Part shown: positions 18,050 through 29,179 of the stretch, piece after piece | Layout: each line of letters begins with the position of its first letter | How positions within the stretch are numbered: position 1 is the first letter of the stretch | Source of the DNA: Parvularia atlantis | Taxonomy: Eukaryota; Opisthokonta; Rotosphaerida | Length of the DNA: 42,403 nt | Assembly (NCBI GenBank): GCA_943704415.1 | Contig: CALSCO010001185.1 | Span: 1-42,403, forward strand | Direction: 5' to 3' | Notes under the pieces: generated by a model | The model's input: the letters and a program-made list of their open reading frames with translations, nothing else | Databases searched by the model: none | Told to the model about the DNA's origin: nothing | Translations under genes and position numbers: made by a program

Positions 18050-21007
18050 ATGCCGACCGCCGCCGCCGCCGCTGCCGCTGTCACTGCCGCGCCCTGGGCC
18101 GCCACCCGCACCACCGCCGCCCCGAGCCTGCTCGACGTGATGGCGCAACAGTTCGTCGCAGAAGACGACGTGTGTCGCTCGCGCTTGTGCCGTTCGCGCA
18201 CGCGCTCGCTGACAGCGGCCGCGCACAGACCGACGGCGACGACGAGGCACTCGCACGGCGCCTGCAGGCGCAGTTTGACCTCGAGGCCGCGGGCGCCGCA
18301 CCCGCCGCGACCGCCGAGCCCCCCGTGCCCGCCCTCGTCGACCCGGACCTGCTCCTCGCGCGCAAGCTGCAGGCCGACTTTGACCGCGCGTACAACCGCA
18401 GCCTCGTCGCGCACGAGCGTCGCGTCAACGGCAACGCCAAGGGTGCGCCGCCCGCCCGCCCGTCACACGCGGCCGCTGACGTGGCACGGTAGTCGCCGTC
18501 TCGTTCGAGTGGCACCGGCGCCCCGTCACATTTGAGAGCGCGGCCGACGACGATGGCGACGCGGCCGACGAGCACAGCGTGTACGCGGGCGTGGACCTGT
18601 CGCAGGACGAGATTGCGGCGCAAGCCATCGTGCCGCCCGCGCACAAGCCGGCAACGGGCAGCGCGCACACGCCCGCCGCGCCCGCCGCGCCGCGCAAGGA
18701 GATCATCACCAAGCACGACATCCCAACCAACAACCGCCGCAACGCGCGCCGCATCGAGAGCCTGCCACTGTCGTTCAACTCGGGCAACACGGGCCAGTAC
18801 CCGGACCTGGTGCGCGCACTTGCACGCTCAGACAACGCGGGCGTGCCTGAGCGCACGGGCGCGCCGCGCAGAGCATCAGCAATCGCGTGTTCAACCAGGT
18901 GCGCGAGCACTCGCTGCGCTCACCGGGCGCGGGCGGACGCAACAAGCAGCGCATGTTTGGCAAAGAGGATGTGGTGCGTGCGGCGCGGCATGCTCGTTGT
19001 GGCCTCGTGCTGAACGGCACGCCCGCGCAGGCCACGAGCAACCGCGTGCTCGACCCGCGCACGCGCCTCATGGTGCGGCCGTTGCGCGCGCTCTGCAGCG
19101 TGTAACGCGTAGGCGCGCAGTTGTTTGCGATGATGTCGTCTGGCGTACTGCCCGAGCTCTCGGGCGTGATCAGCAGCGGCAAGGAGGCCAACGTCTATGC
19201 CGGCCAGTTTTCGCCGTGCGTTTGCCGGCCGTGCCTCTGGTCACGCGTGTGCTCACCCGCGCCTGCAGGCTCGCCCTCGCCGAGCAGCGCCAGAATGGCT
19301 CGTGGCCCGCGCTGAGCGAGGAGGCGCCGGAGGAGGATGACGAGGAAGAGGACGTTGACGACGCCGGTGCGGATGACGCCGGCGCGGACGACGAGCTGGT
19401 CGACTGCGCGGTCAAGGTGCGCACGCGGCCACGGCAGCCAGGCAGGCCTGACACGCGACGCAGATCTTCCGCACGAGCCTGAACGAGTTCAAGCAGCGCG
19501 AGCAGTACGTGCGCGACGACTTCCGCTTCAACCTGCGCATGAAGCGCAGCAACCCGCGCAAGTTCATCACGGTGCGCCTCTGCCGCGTGGTCTACACACA
19601 CGCAATGACGCGCGCGCGCGCGCAGCTCTGGGCCGAGAAGGAGATGCACAACCTGTTCCGGCTGCAGCGCGCGGGCGTGCGCTCGCCTCGCGTGCGTCCG
19701 CCCAGTGCACCGCGACGCACGCCGCTCACGCACGCGCACGCACGCACGCGCACGCACAGGTTCTGCTGTACAACAAGCACATCCTGGTCATGCAGCTCAT
19801 CGGCAAGCAGGGCCGCCCCGCGCCCAAGCTGCACGAGGTCGTCGGGCGGCTCGGCAAGGCCAAGCTCACGGCGCTGTACCGCGACTGGTGCGTTCGCCCG
19901 CTGCTGCGCTCGCAAGGCGTGACACCGCGCCCGCCAAGTGCAGTCTGCGCATGATGCGCACCATGTACCAGGACGCCCAGCTCGTGCACGCCGACCTCTC
20001 GGCCTACAACATCCTCTACCACAACGGCAAGCTCTGGTTCATCGACGTGTACGCGGCCCGTTTGTGCGTACGCGCGAGGCGGCTGACGCACGCGCCGCCG
20101 ACACCAGCTCGCAGGCGGTCATCTCGTCGCACGTGCACGCACACGAGTTTCTCCTGCGCGACTGCTCCAACGTGCACACGTTCTTCGCGAGCCAAGGCGC
20201 GACAGAGCTGCTCACGCCCATTGAGATGCTCGCCTTCGTCACGTTCCACCCGGGCCGCTTTGCGCGTGTGCCGCTGCCGAGCGGTGCGTGCCTCCTGCTG
20301 CTGCTGCTGGTGCTGCTGTTGCTGTCGTCTGACGGCGTGGCCAGGCGAGGTCGAAGTGGCCGAGGACGACGGCGACGACGAATGGTCCGACACCGACACG
20401 GCCTCGGTGAGCCAGGCGCCGGGCGGCAAGCGCACCGGCCGCAAGCCGCAGCGCACGATCGACACGCTCGACTACGGGCAGGAGGACGCGTTCATCGCGC
20501 AGGTGCACCAGCCCGTGCGGCTCGCTGGCACGCAGCCTCACCCGTCTGCCGCGCCGCAGGTCAAGCGCGACGTTGCGGCGCTGGCCGAGGCGCACCCGGT
20601 TGGCGTCAACCCCGTGACGAGCGCGAGCGAGCTGCTACGGTACCTGCTGCCGACGATCCGGCACATCATGGCAAGCAAAGCGCGCGCGCATGGGCCGCGG
20701 TGGCTGATCTCGACGAGGGCAGGCCGGCGACACTGACGCGGCCGACACGCTGCCGGGCGGCCACCTCAACACGGCGACGTACCGCAGCGCGCCGGGCCTC
20801 TACGGCGACAACGCAGGCGACGAGGACGAGGAGGAGGACGACGAGGAAGTTTCTGTTGAGGACGAGGACGACGAGGACTCGCAGCTGGCCAAGGAGGAGG
20901 AGCTGCTCATCGACCGCCGCCTCGTCGCACAGCTCGAGGCCGCGCTCGAGACGCCCGTGGGCGTCGGCGGGCCGGCGACGTCGCGTGCGCGGTCCAAGCG
21001 CCAGTGA
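18050..21007 (+). CDS. Atypical RIO family kinase RIOK3
   Basis: Fourteen exons splice to 746 residues. The RIOK3-specific N-terminus is present: SLLDVMAQQFVAED, LARRLQAQFDLEA, LLLARKLQADFDRAYNRSL and VAVSFEWHRRP. The kinase domain has LPELSGVISSGKEANVYAG, FKQREQYVRDDFRFNLRMK, LWAEKEMHNLFRLQRAGV, the catalytic HADLSAYNILYHN and metal-binding LWFIDVSQAV. An acidic insertion (residues near 310-345, EEDDEEEDVDDAGADDAGAD) sits between the Gly-rich loop and the expected Lys. A long C-terminal tail ends in another acidic coil. RIOK3 acts in cytosolic 40S pre-ribosome maturation. The last intron (20680-20722) is 43 nt and needs a GC donor. The start at 18050 was chosen for frame. Confidence 0.92.
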
Positions 21008-21037
21008 GCGCCTTCTGCCTGGAACCGCAGTCACACA

Positions 21038-22403
21038 TCAAAACAAGTTCAGGAACGCGCGCAGCTGCGGCGTCGTGTTCATGGTGCAGTCTGACGCCTC
21101 GCGCTTGGCCATGGCCTCGGGCATCCACTTGCGGATGCTCTCGATGCGGTCGCGCTTGGTCGGGTGGGTCGAGAGATACTTGTCGAGCGCCTTGTCCTGG
21201 TTGACAACGCTCATGCGCTGCGCCGGCGTCAGACACGCTGCGGACACCGGCGCGGTAGTCGCGCACCTGCCACAGGTAGATGGCCTCGGTCGGCTCGTAG
21301 CACGCCTGCGCCATCAGCAGCAGGCCGATGTAGTCGGCCTCGCTCTCGCTGCGTGCGCGCGTGTCGACGGCGTGCGCGGCGCCGTCTGCAAGCAGCGCAC
21401 CACGCGCGCGAGTACGGCAGGTCGTAGCCGAGCGAGAAGATGAGCCGCCCGAGCGACGTCAAGTCCGTGTTGAACACGAGCGACAGCACGATGTTGAACA
21501 CCATCGCGACCTGCGCCGTGCGTGCGCTGCGTCAGCCCGACGTCGGCACAGTCAGCGCACGCGCACGTGCCTGCGCGATCGTCATGCGCTCGGCCGAGTG
21601 CCGCGCGACCTGGTGCGCGACCTGTCGGCGTCCGCAGTGTCAGCGTTGCGCGGTTCGAGCTCGCATACGGCCAGCGAACCTCGTGCCCGAGCACGGCCGC
21701 CATGCCGTCGTCGTTGGCCATCACGGGCAGGATGCCCGTGAACACAAACACGCGCCCGCCTGCGCCCGCCCGTCGTCAGCGCACGCGTCCGGCGAGGCGG
21801 GTGCCGCCGTGTGCCGCGCACCGGGGATGACGAACGCGTTGATCTCGGGCGAGTCGATCACGTAGAACTCCCACTTGGCCTCGGGCAGGCCGCTGACGGC
21901 GGCGATGCGCTCGCCCACGCGCTGCACGCGGCGCACGGTCTGTGCGCCTCGTGCGTCGGTCCTGCACAGCTCTACCGCCAGATGGCGCGCACCGGGTGCG
22001 ACGGCGGCAGAAAGCGTCCGCGGTACTCGCGCATCAGCGCCTGGAACGCCTGCTCGCCCATCTGCCGCTCGCTCTCGATTGAGACGTTGTTGAAGCGCCT
22101 GCGGCCTGGTGCCGTGCACGCGGTCATGTCACACGCACGACCCCCTCCCCCGATGCCGCGCCGCCACGCCGCACCCGACACGGGCACGGTCTCGAGGTGC
22201 GTGACGTAGTAGACGCCGCCCGTCGCCACGATCGTACCCGCGACGACGAGGTTGCGCCGGCGCTGCTGCTGCGCCGCCTCACTCTGCCCGCGCTGGAAGT
22301 ACTGGTAGCCCTGGCGGCTGTCGAAGGCGAGCGAGCGCGCGGGCGCGCGCAGCAGCGGCGGGCGGGCCGCGATCGCGGCTGGACGGGCGATGGCGCGAAG
22401 CAT
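21038..22403 (-). CDS. OMA1-like mitochondrial M48 metalloprotease
   Basis: Eight exons encode 319 residues. Residues 1-40 are Arg/Ala-rich with no acids until ARSLAFDSRQG, consistent with mitochondrial import. One membrane span follows (NLVVAGTIVATGGVYYV). Then come NNVSIESERQMGEQAFQALM, YVIDSPEINAFVIPGGRVFV, FTGILPVMANDDGMAAVLGH, the zinc site HEVAHQVARHSAERM (HExxH across an intron), SRAESEADYIGLLLMAQACY and STHPTKRDRIESIRKWMPEA. OMA1 cleaves OPA1-type substrates at the inner membrane under stress. Intron 21570-21511 starts GCACG; no GT donor keeps the frame. The stop lies 30 bp from that of convergent RIOK3. Confidence 0.92.
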
Positions 22404-22461
22404 GCGATCTGCGATCGTTTCTGCATCTGACACGGCCAGGGCGCCGCTCTCACTACTGCCG

Positions 22462-23906
22462 TCAGTCGGCCTTCTTCGACTTGCGCTTGGTCGCCGGCGA
22501 CTGCTGCGGCGACTGCTGCGGCGACTGCTGCGGCGGCGACAGCTCCCCCTTGCCGGGCGATTGGGCCGGCGCGTCCTTGCCCTTGCTGGCGCGCTTGCCT
22601 GTCGCGCGATTCTGCACGAGGAAGTTGCCGAAGAGCACGAGCAGCGTGATCATGTAGAAGAAGAGGATGCGCGTCGTCAGCTGCGGGTAGCTCGCGTTCG
22701 TGTAGATGTCGTACGCCGACTGGGTCATCATCGTCACAAACTGGGTCATCTGCGGCGCGCGCGCTCAGCGCCCGCGGCGTGCAGCGGCGTGCAAGGGGGT
22801 GCACGGGCGGGCGCGCACCTGCAGGTACGTGATCACAAACTTGTTGCCGATCGGGATCTTGAGCACCGAGCACAGGTAGTACGTGTACATGACGACATGG
22901 ATGAACGAGTTGAGCGCGGCCGAGTAGTACGCTGTCACACGCGCGCCGCGCGGTCAGGCCGTGCACGTGGCCGTGGAGAGTGCGCACACCCTCGCCGCCG
23001 GGCGCCATGAATGTGACGAGCCACCAGATGCAGAAGATCGTGACGTGCTGCGCGCGCGAGCCGTCAGGCGCACGGCGCTATCTGTCGGCGCGACGCACGT
23101 GGTACACGTGCAGGAACGTGACCTGGCGCATGTTGCCCTTGAGAATCATGATGAACTGCGCGCCGTGTGAGCGTTGCATGCAGTCGGGAGCCGCGCGCAC
23201 CGTGTCGATGAACTCGACGATCTTGGAGACGTAGAACAGCCAGATGATCTTGGCCATCTGGCGCGCCCAGCCGTCAGGCCCCACGCGCCACGCTGTGCGA
23301 GCATCCGCACCGGCCAGCCGGCCTCGGTCTCGTCGCTCGGGTTGCCCCAGAACGAGTACTTGCCGACGACGGCTGCGCGCGAGGACGTGAGCGGCAGTGA
23401 GAGTGCGCGCGCGCGGAGAGGGCGGATCTGCGCACCCTGGCGGATGACCTCGGCCATCATGTAGCCTGCGATGCGACCCGCGCGGTCCGTGTGAGGCGGG
23501 CGAGCGCAGCGCGGACGGCCGACGGCGGCGCACCCGAAAGCACGACGAGGAAGAGGTTGTGCGCGGCGGCGAAGAGGTTGAGCGGCGTGGCCTCGAAGCC
23601 GCGCTTGACCTTGGTCTTGCCCTTGCCGTCGGCGTCGTCGTCGCCGCCCCGGCCGGCCACGGCGACGCCGAGCAGGACGACGCCGAGGTACAGCATGGTG
23701 ACGAGGGCCACATGGTACGGGTTCATGAGCGGGAGGCGCGCGGCGTGCACCGAGCCCTGCGTCTTGAGGAAGTCGTCGAGGCTCGCCTCCCACGCGTCCG
23801 GCAGCACGTCGCGGCAAAGCGCCTCCCACCGCGTGAGCAGCGGCGCAAGCGGGCCGGGCAGGTGCGCGTCGACAAAGCCAAGCAAGGCGTCCAGTGGGGC
23901 CTCCAT
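22462..23906 (-). CDS. ELO-family fatty-acid elongase, PUFA (delta-6) type
   Basis: Eight exons splice to 345 residues. After an N-terminal soluble part and helices come KIIWLFYVSKIVEFIDTFIM, LKGNMRQVTFLHVYHHVTIF, CIWWLVTFMAPGGEAYYSAA and LNSFIHVVMYTYYLCSVLKI. The catalytic HxxHH box (HVYHH) is split by the intron after the first half. The IVEFIDT and WWLVTFMAP motifs resemble C18 delta-6 PUFA elongases of mosses, oomycetes and fungi more than the C16/C18 saturated-chain type. The enzyme is the ER condensing step of chain elongation. The C-terminus has a repeated PPQQSPQQSPQQSP tract and a lysine-rich end (KRKSKKAD) that may act as an ER-retention signal. Substrate is inferred. Confidence 0.9.
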
Positions 23907-23927
23907 CGGTGTGCGGCGAATGTCGGC

Positions 23928-26008
23928 ATGGCGGACGGGTCAGCAATATCGATTTTCGAACGGATGTCGCCGCGCGCCGTGGTTGTGCTCGGCCTCGCGC
24001 TGCTCGCGGCGGCCGTGGCCGTGCCGTGGCGGGGTGTGGTGCCGGCAACGCTCGGCACGGTGCAGGCGGACTGTGTGGGGGTGCAGCACCAGCTCGACGA
24101 GGCGCTGCTGCTGCGCGCGAGCGCCGCCAAGCAGCTCAACGACGCCGAGGGCGAGCTCGAGCGCCTCGCGCGCGTCGTGGCCGAGGCGGCGGCCGAGCGC
24201 GACGCGCTACAGACGCGCCTCAACCGCGCCGTCGCCGAGCGCCGCGAGCTGCAGACGCGCGCGACCGATGCCGAGGCACGTGCGACGGCTGCCGAGACGC
24301 GCGCGGCCGATGCCGAGGCACGCGTCGCATCAGCCGAGGCCCGCGCGGCCGCATCCGAGGCGCGCGAGGTCGAGGCCGTCACGCAACTCGCCGCCGCCAG
24401 CGTGCACGTGGAGCGGCTCGTGGCCGACGTCGCGGCCGTGCCCGTGGTCGACGCCGTCGCAACCGACTGCGACTGTCAGGCGACGCGCGCCCAGGCCGAC
24501 GCCGACTGCGACGCGCGCCTGCGCCACCACGATAAGGAGTGCGCCGCGAGCCGCGCGGTGCTGCGCGACGAGGTGCTGGACGAATGCAGCGACGTCTGCG
24601 TGCAGAGCCTCGAGGAGGCCGAGGACGACTACGACGTGCGCGTGCACGAGCTCGCCGACGCCACCCGCGTGACCGAGCTCGCGCTGCGCGACGAGCGCGA
24701 GAAGGCGCTCAACCTCACGCGCCAGCTCGACGACTTGCGCAGCGACCTGCGCTACGCCCTCGCCCACGAGCTGCGCCAGCAGCGCCACGAGTACTTCTGG
24801 GGCGCGCTCGTCGTCGACGGCAACGGCGGCGTGCACTCGCCGCTCCTGGCCGACCCGGCCGTGTGGGGCACGCTCGTGGGCCTCGCCGCGGCCTGCGTGC
24901 TGCTGCAGCACTGGTTTACTGGCACCGTCCTGCTCACCACGCGCCTCGTCTCGGCCGCGCTCATCATCGGCCTCGCCGCGGCCGACTACGCCTTTATCGA
25001 CGCCCGCACCCTGCCCGGCAGCCCGCTCGCCGACACGGTTTCGCGCCTGCTCGAGCCCGTCGACGTGCGCCTCAGTCTCCTCAGCGCGCTCGTGCTGTGG
25101 TTGCTTGCACTCAGCCTTAGCGGCGGCGGCGGCCTGTCTCTGCTGCTCCTGACGCTCCTCGGCCCGCTGCACCTCGTCGCGCCCACTGCGGGCGCGGGCG
25201 CACTCGTGCTCCAGCGGGCGCCCGGCAGTGGCAGCGGAAGCGATGCGCACGAGACGCACGAAGACGACGAGACCGCGTACCGCCGCACGCGCGCGCACGC
25301 CGGCAAGGTCAACGGCAAGGCGGCGGTCAACGGCACGTCGACGCTGGCGCAGCAATTGCCCGTTCTCAAGCCCGAGCCCGCACCCGAGGCCGCACCCGCG
25401 CTCGCACCCGCGCCCGCGCCGACGCCCGTGACCGTGACCGTGCCCGTGCCCGCGACGGTCGAGCCTGTGCCCGCACCCGCGCTGCAGCCCGCACGCACGG
25501 TCAAGGCGGCACGCAGGATCGTCGACCGGGCTGCGGGCGTGGCGGGCCTGGACATGCCGCACTACGACACGTTTGACGACGCGCTCGATGTCGTCGACCC
25601 GCTCCTACCGCCGCCTCAGCCCGCCCGGCCGCCGCCGCAGCCCGCGGAGCCATCGCAGCCCGCGGAGCCGACGGCGGTGCAGTCGCAGGAGCCTGCTGCG
25701 GCCGCCGACACGAGCCACACGGACGAAGACATTGCCGAGGCACGTCTGTACTGTGCAGCGCGCGGGTTGTGCCCCTGACGCTGCGTGCGCACGCAGACCA
25801 GCACAGACGAGCGCGACCTCAACGCAAGCGTCGCCTCCTCCATTGTGGCCAGCGTGCGTGTCGCTGCCGTTGTTCGTGCGTATGCCTGCTGATGACGCGC
25901 ACACTGCAGGACACCTCGTTCGCCGCACCGGACACCTCGCGCACGAGCGTGAGCCTGGACAAGTCGTTCACGAGCACCAGCGGCGCCGCACGCTGGATGA
26001 CCCCGTAG
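23928..26008 (+). CDS. Coiled-coil multispan membrane protein, family not recognised
   Basis: Three exons (23928-25739, 25797-25853, 25910-26008) encode 655 residues. An N-terminal hydrophobic helix (AVVVLGLALLAAAVAVPW) precedes a long Ala/Glu-rich coiled coil (about residues 45-170), a Cys patch (DCDC and CSDVC), a second coil, and then three or four hydrophobic segments (TLVGLAAACVLLQHW, RLVSAALIIGLAAADYAFI, LSALVLWLLALSL, LSLLLLTLLGPLHLV). A Pro/Ala/Glu-rich tail ends in DTSFAAPDTSRTSVSLDKSF and WMTP. Reading through intron 1 would end the protein at 25778. The spliced model needs a GC-AG intron (GCACGTCTG) but gives a coherent acidic Ser/Thr tail. The ATG at 23965 is an alternative start. 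No function can be assigned. Confidence 0.7.
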
Positions 26009-26059
26009 AGTTTTTGGAGTGTGGTCTAGGCCTGGTCTACACAGCGCAGCGCAGCCAAC

Positions 26060-29000
26060 TTACGTCGCCTGTCTTTGCCCGGCCATCATGAGGGCTGCGA
26101 ACACCGCGTCAGCCGTGTGCACAAGGCGCGCGCCGCCTGACGCACTGTTGAGCAGCGAGCGCCAGTTGCTCGCTGTCGCGGCCTCGATGTGCTCGCGGTA
26201 CCGCTCCTGCGCCGCGCTCTCCTGCTCGGCGTTCTCGGCCACGTCCGCCCGACGGCGCTCCTCGGCCTCGGCCTCGGCCTGCGCCTGCTCTTGCCGGAAG
26301 CGCACGTACGCGTCCGAGTGCACGGGGCGCGGCACAGGCGGGAGCACGTCGAGCGGCGGCCGAGAGAACCAGAGCAGCTTGCCGTCGGACGTGTGCGCGT
26401 ACTGCTCGACTGTGCGACGGCCGCGTCAGATCGCACACGCAAGCGGCGACACAAGCCGCGCGCGCGCACCAAACTCCTTCGACAGCACGCCCTCGTTGAT
26501 ATACGTTGGCGGCACGTGCTCGCGCACCGGCAGAAACCTACCAAACATCTCGCTGCGCGTGCGCGAGCCGTACTTGGCGACAAACTCGGGACGGTGCGCG
26601 GCGCGGATGTGCGTAAAGAGCGCCTCGGACGACGCAAACGACCTGCCACAGGACAGCGCGCGCGCGCGCGCGCACGTGAGCGGATGCAGGTGCCAGCCGG
26701 ACGCGCGCGGTGACGGACAAGTGCTCGCACTCCTCAAAGTTGCAGCTACCCGATGTCTGCAAGGGGGACGGCGCGTCAGCTTCGGTCGTGAAAGCGGCGG
26801 ACACGCGCACCGCATCGGCCATCTCGAGCATCGACATCGGCGGCGGCTCCGGGATCACGCCGGGGCGCTGCGTCCGCGCGCGTGAGTGCCTCACAGAGCG
26901 CGGCACCGCGCGGCACCTTCCAGTACTCGGCCAGCCACGCCGAGATCGAGCTCTCCTCCACGCGCTCGGCGATTGCGGCCTGGATCGCGGGCTCGAGCAC
27001 GCCGCCCGGGGGCATGTTCTTGATCAGCAGCTTGTACCGCTCGCGCAGCTTGGGCGTCGTGTCGTGATTGTTGGCGCGCAGCACGTCAGCGCACGCGTCC
27101 CGCACGCGGCTCCAGTCGCGCGTGCCGAGCTGGCCGGGCGCATGTCAGGCGTCGTGCGCCGTGCAAAAGGCCGCAGCGTCGCACCCGCGCCACTGCCTGT
27201 GCCAGCGCCAGCGTCTCCTGCATCGTCCAGCGGATGAAGCCCGTCTCCTTCTCGCCGCGGCGCCCGTCGCTCTCGGCCGGCGCGGCAGCGGTTGCGGGCG
27301 ACAATGTCGAGCCCTCGCCCGGCACCGACAACTGCGCGCTCGTGTGAGCGGCGCCGCTCGGCTGTGCGCATGGTCGCACCCTGATTCGCTTGGACACGGA
27401 CCCGCTGTCGGCCTCGGTTGCGGCGTGTCGCTTGCCGTGGTCGTCCGCCTGGCGATGTCGCGTGAACGGGCGAGCGTGTACGTTCATAAGCGCTGCGCAC
27501 CTGCCCACGTATCCTGATCGTGTGGTCGTGCAGTGGTGACATCAGGCTAGGCAGGCGGATGACCGTGCGCCTGCAGCGTGTCAGCGGAGCGTGCCAGCAC
27601 GCGCACACGCACTCTTCTTCGGCCGCGGGCTCGGTAGTTGCCTCGGTCGCAAACACCGACGGCACGGTCTTGGTCAGCGCCTTGCGCGGTTCGCTGGATG
27701 CCCGCGCGGCGTGAGCACGCACGCACACAGCACGCTGTAGCGCACCCGACGAGCGGCGGGTGGTACACCTCGTTCGCCTGCTGCTTCTTGGGCAGTGCCG
27801 ACTTCCAGTTTTTGATCGGCTCGATCGCCTTGTCGGCCTCGACGTAGCGCGACTCGCACACGTACACGTCCTTGTCGTCAAAGCCCTCCGGGTGCCCTGC
27901 GGCGGTACGGTCAGCGCAACGGACCGCCGCAGGATGCGCCGCGTTGCCCACCCTTGACGTAGTCCTTCACGTAAAGCACGCAGCACTTGCCCTGGACGTC
28001 GTCGAACGAGTAGTCGTATGCACTGCGCGTGCGGAACACCTGCGCCGGCCGGAGGGCATTAGCACACCCTGCACGCCACTGCAAGTCCGCGGGCCGCGCC
28101 TCGTTGACGTAAAACTTGCGCGTCGGCACGTGGAACGTCTGCTCCGGGCGCATAAACGGGCAGCCGATGAAGCCCTTGTTGCGCGTCCTGACCACCGCCG
28201 CCGCCTCAGCACACTGCAGCAGAGCGCATTTTTGGCAGCGCGCACCCCTTCTCGGACCAGAGCTCGTGGATCTGCACGATCGCCGGCTTGGTCGCGTCCT
28301 CCGGGTTCTCGATGTAGACAAAGTCGCCTGCGCCCCCCATACACGCGTTGTCAGTGTGCCGCACGGGGGCATAACAGCGCCCGCACGCACCAACCTCGTA
28401 CTTGACGCCGGCCACGGTCATCGCGTCGAGGTAGTTGCGCGTCTCGAGGCGCTGCGTCGAGGGGTCAGGCGACGACCAAGCGACTGCCGTGCGTGACCGC
28501 GTACCTCGTCGATCTTGGAACTGTCGTCGGCCTTGACCGGCGCGGGCTTGGGCGCCTGTGCCACGCCGGACCTCTCCTTGAGCACGCGCTTGAACATGCG
28601 CTGCACATCGGCGCCGCGAGGGTGAGCGAGGCGCCATCATGCGTGTGCGCGCGCCGCCGCCACCTGCAGGTACACTGCGTCGTCGTAGATCTCCGAGCGC
28701 GGCTTGTTGTAGCTCTTGGCGTTGTCGAAGACGAGGTGCATGTCGTGCTCAAACGCGCCGAGGCTCTCGTACTCGCCGCGGCCGAGCTTGTCCTGTCCGC
28801 ACGGGTGAGGCACGCAGCGGCGGCGTCGAGGGTGGCCGCCGCACCTTGATCGTCTTGAGGTCCATCGGCTCGGCGATCTCCTGGTAGTAGTCGGGCAGCT
28901 CGCGCTTGCTCGGCAGCCTGCGCACGGCGGCCGCGATCAATCGCGCTGCGATGCGATGAGGACGGCGCACTTGAGGAACAGCTCGGCGCGCGCGCGCCCG

Positions 29001-29156
29001 CCGTCATCCTTGGCGCCGCGGATCTGCTCCCAGATGGCGAGGCCCGCCTCCTTCGCCTCGCGCGCCTCCTTCGCCTCCGTCGTCTCCTTCGGCTGGGTGG
29101 CGCGGCGCGCGTGAGCGGCGAGCATCATGGCGTCCGCATCGGTGACACACCGCCAT
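26060..29156 (-). CDS. Bromodomain-BAH-SANT-C2H2 chromatin protein (RSC1/2-polybromo-like)
   Basis: Nineteen exons fit one 697-residue frame with every phase consistent. Order: bromodomain (about 12-130; ELFLKLPSKRELPDYYQEI, AEPMDLKTIKDKLGRGEYES, HDMHLVFDNAKSYN); BAH (about 155-310; KYEVGDFVYIE, RPEQTFHVPTRKFYVNEVF, KCCVLYVKDYVKGHPEGF, YVCESRY); a SANT/Myb-like helix set (about 401-455; FIRWTMQETLALAQAVARLG, TRDWSRV, LRERYKLLIKNM); a C2H2 finger (about 513-540; CNFEEC, LFTHIRAAH); and a C-terminal block (LLWFSRPPLDVLPPVPR) recalling the CT region of yeast Rsc1/2. Such proteins read acetyl-lysine in SWI/SNF-type remodellers. Intron 8 (28099-28040) uses a GC donor. The exact first exon is uncertain: MAPKETT by splicing, or MMLAAH without. 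Confidence 0.85.
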
Positions 29157-29179
29157 GACTATTGCCTGGCTGCGCTGCA

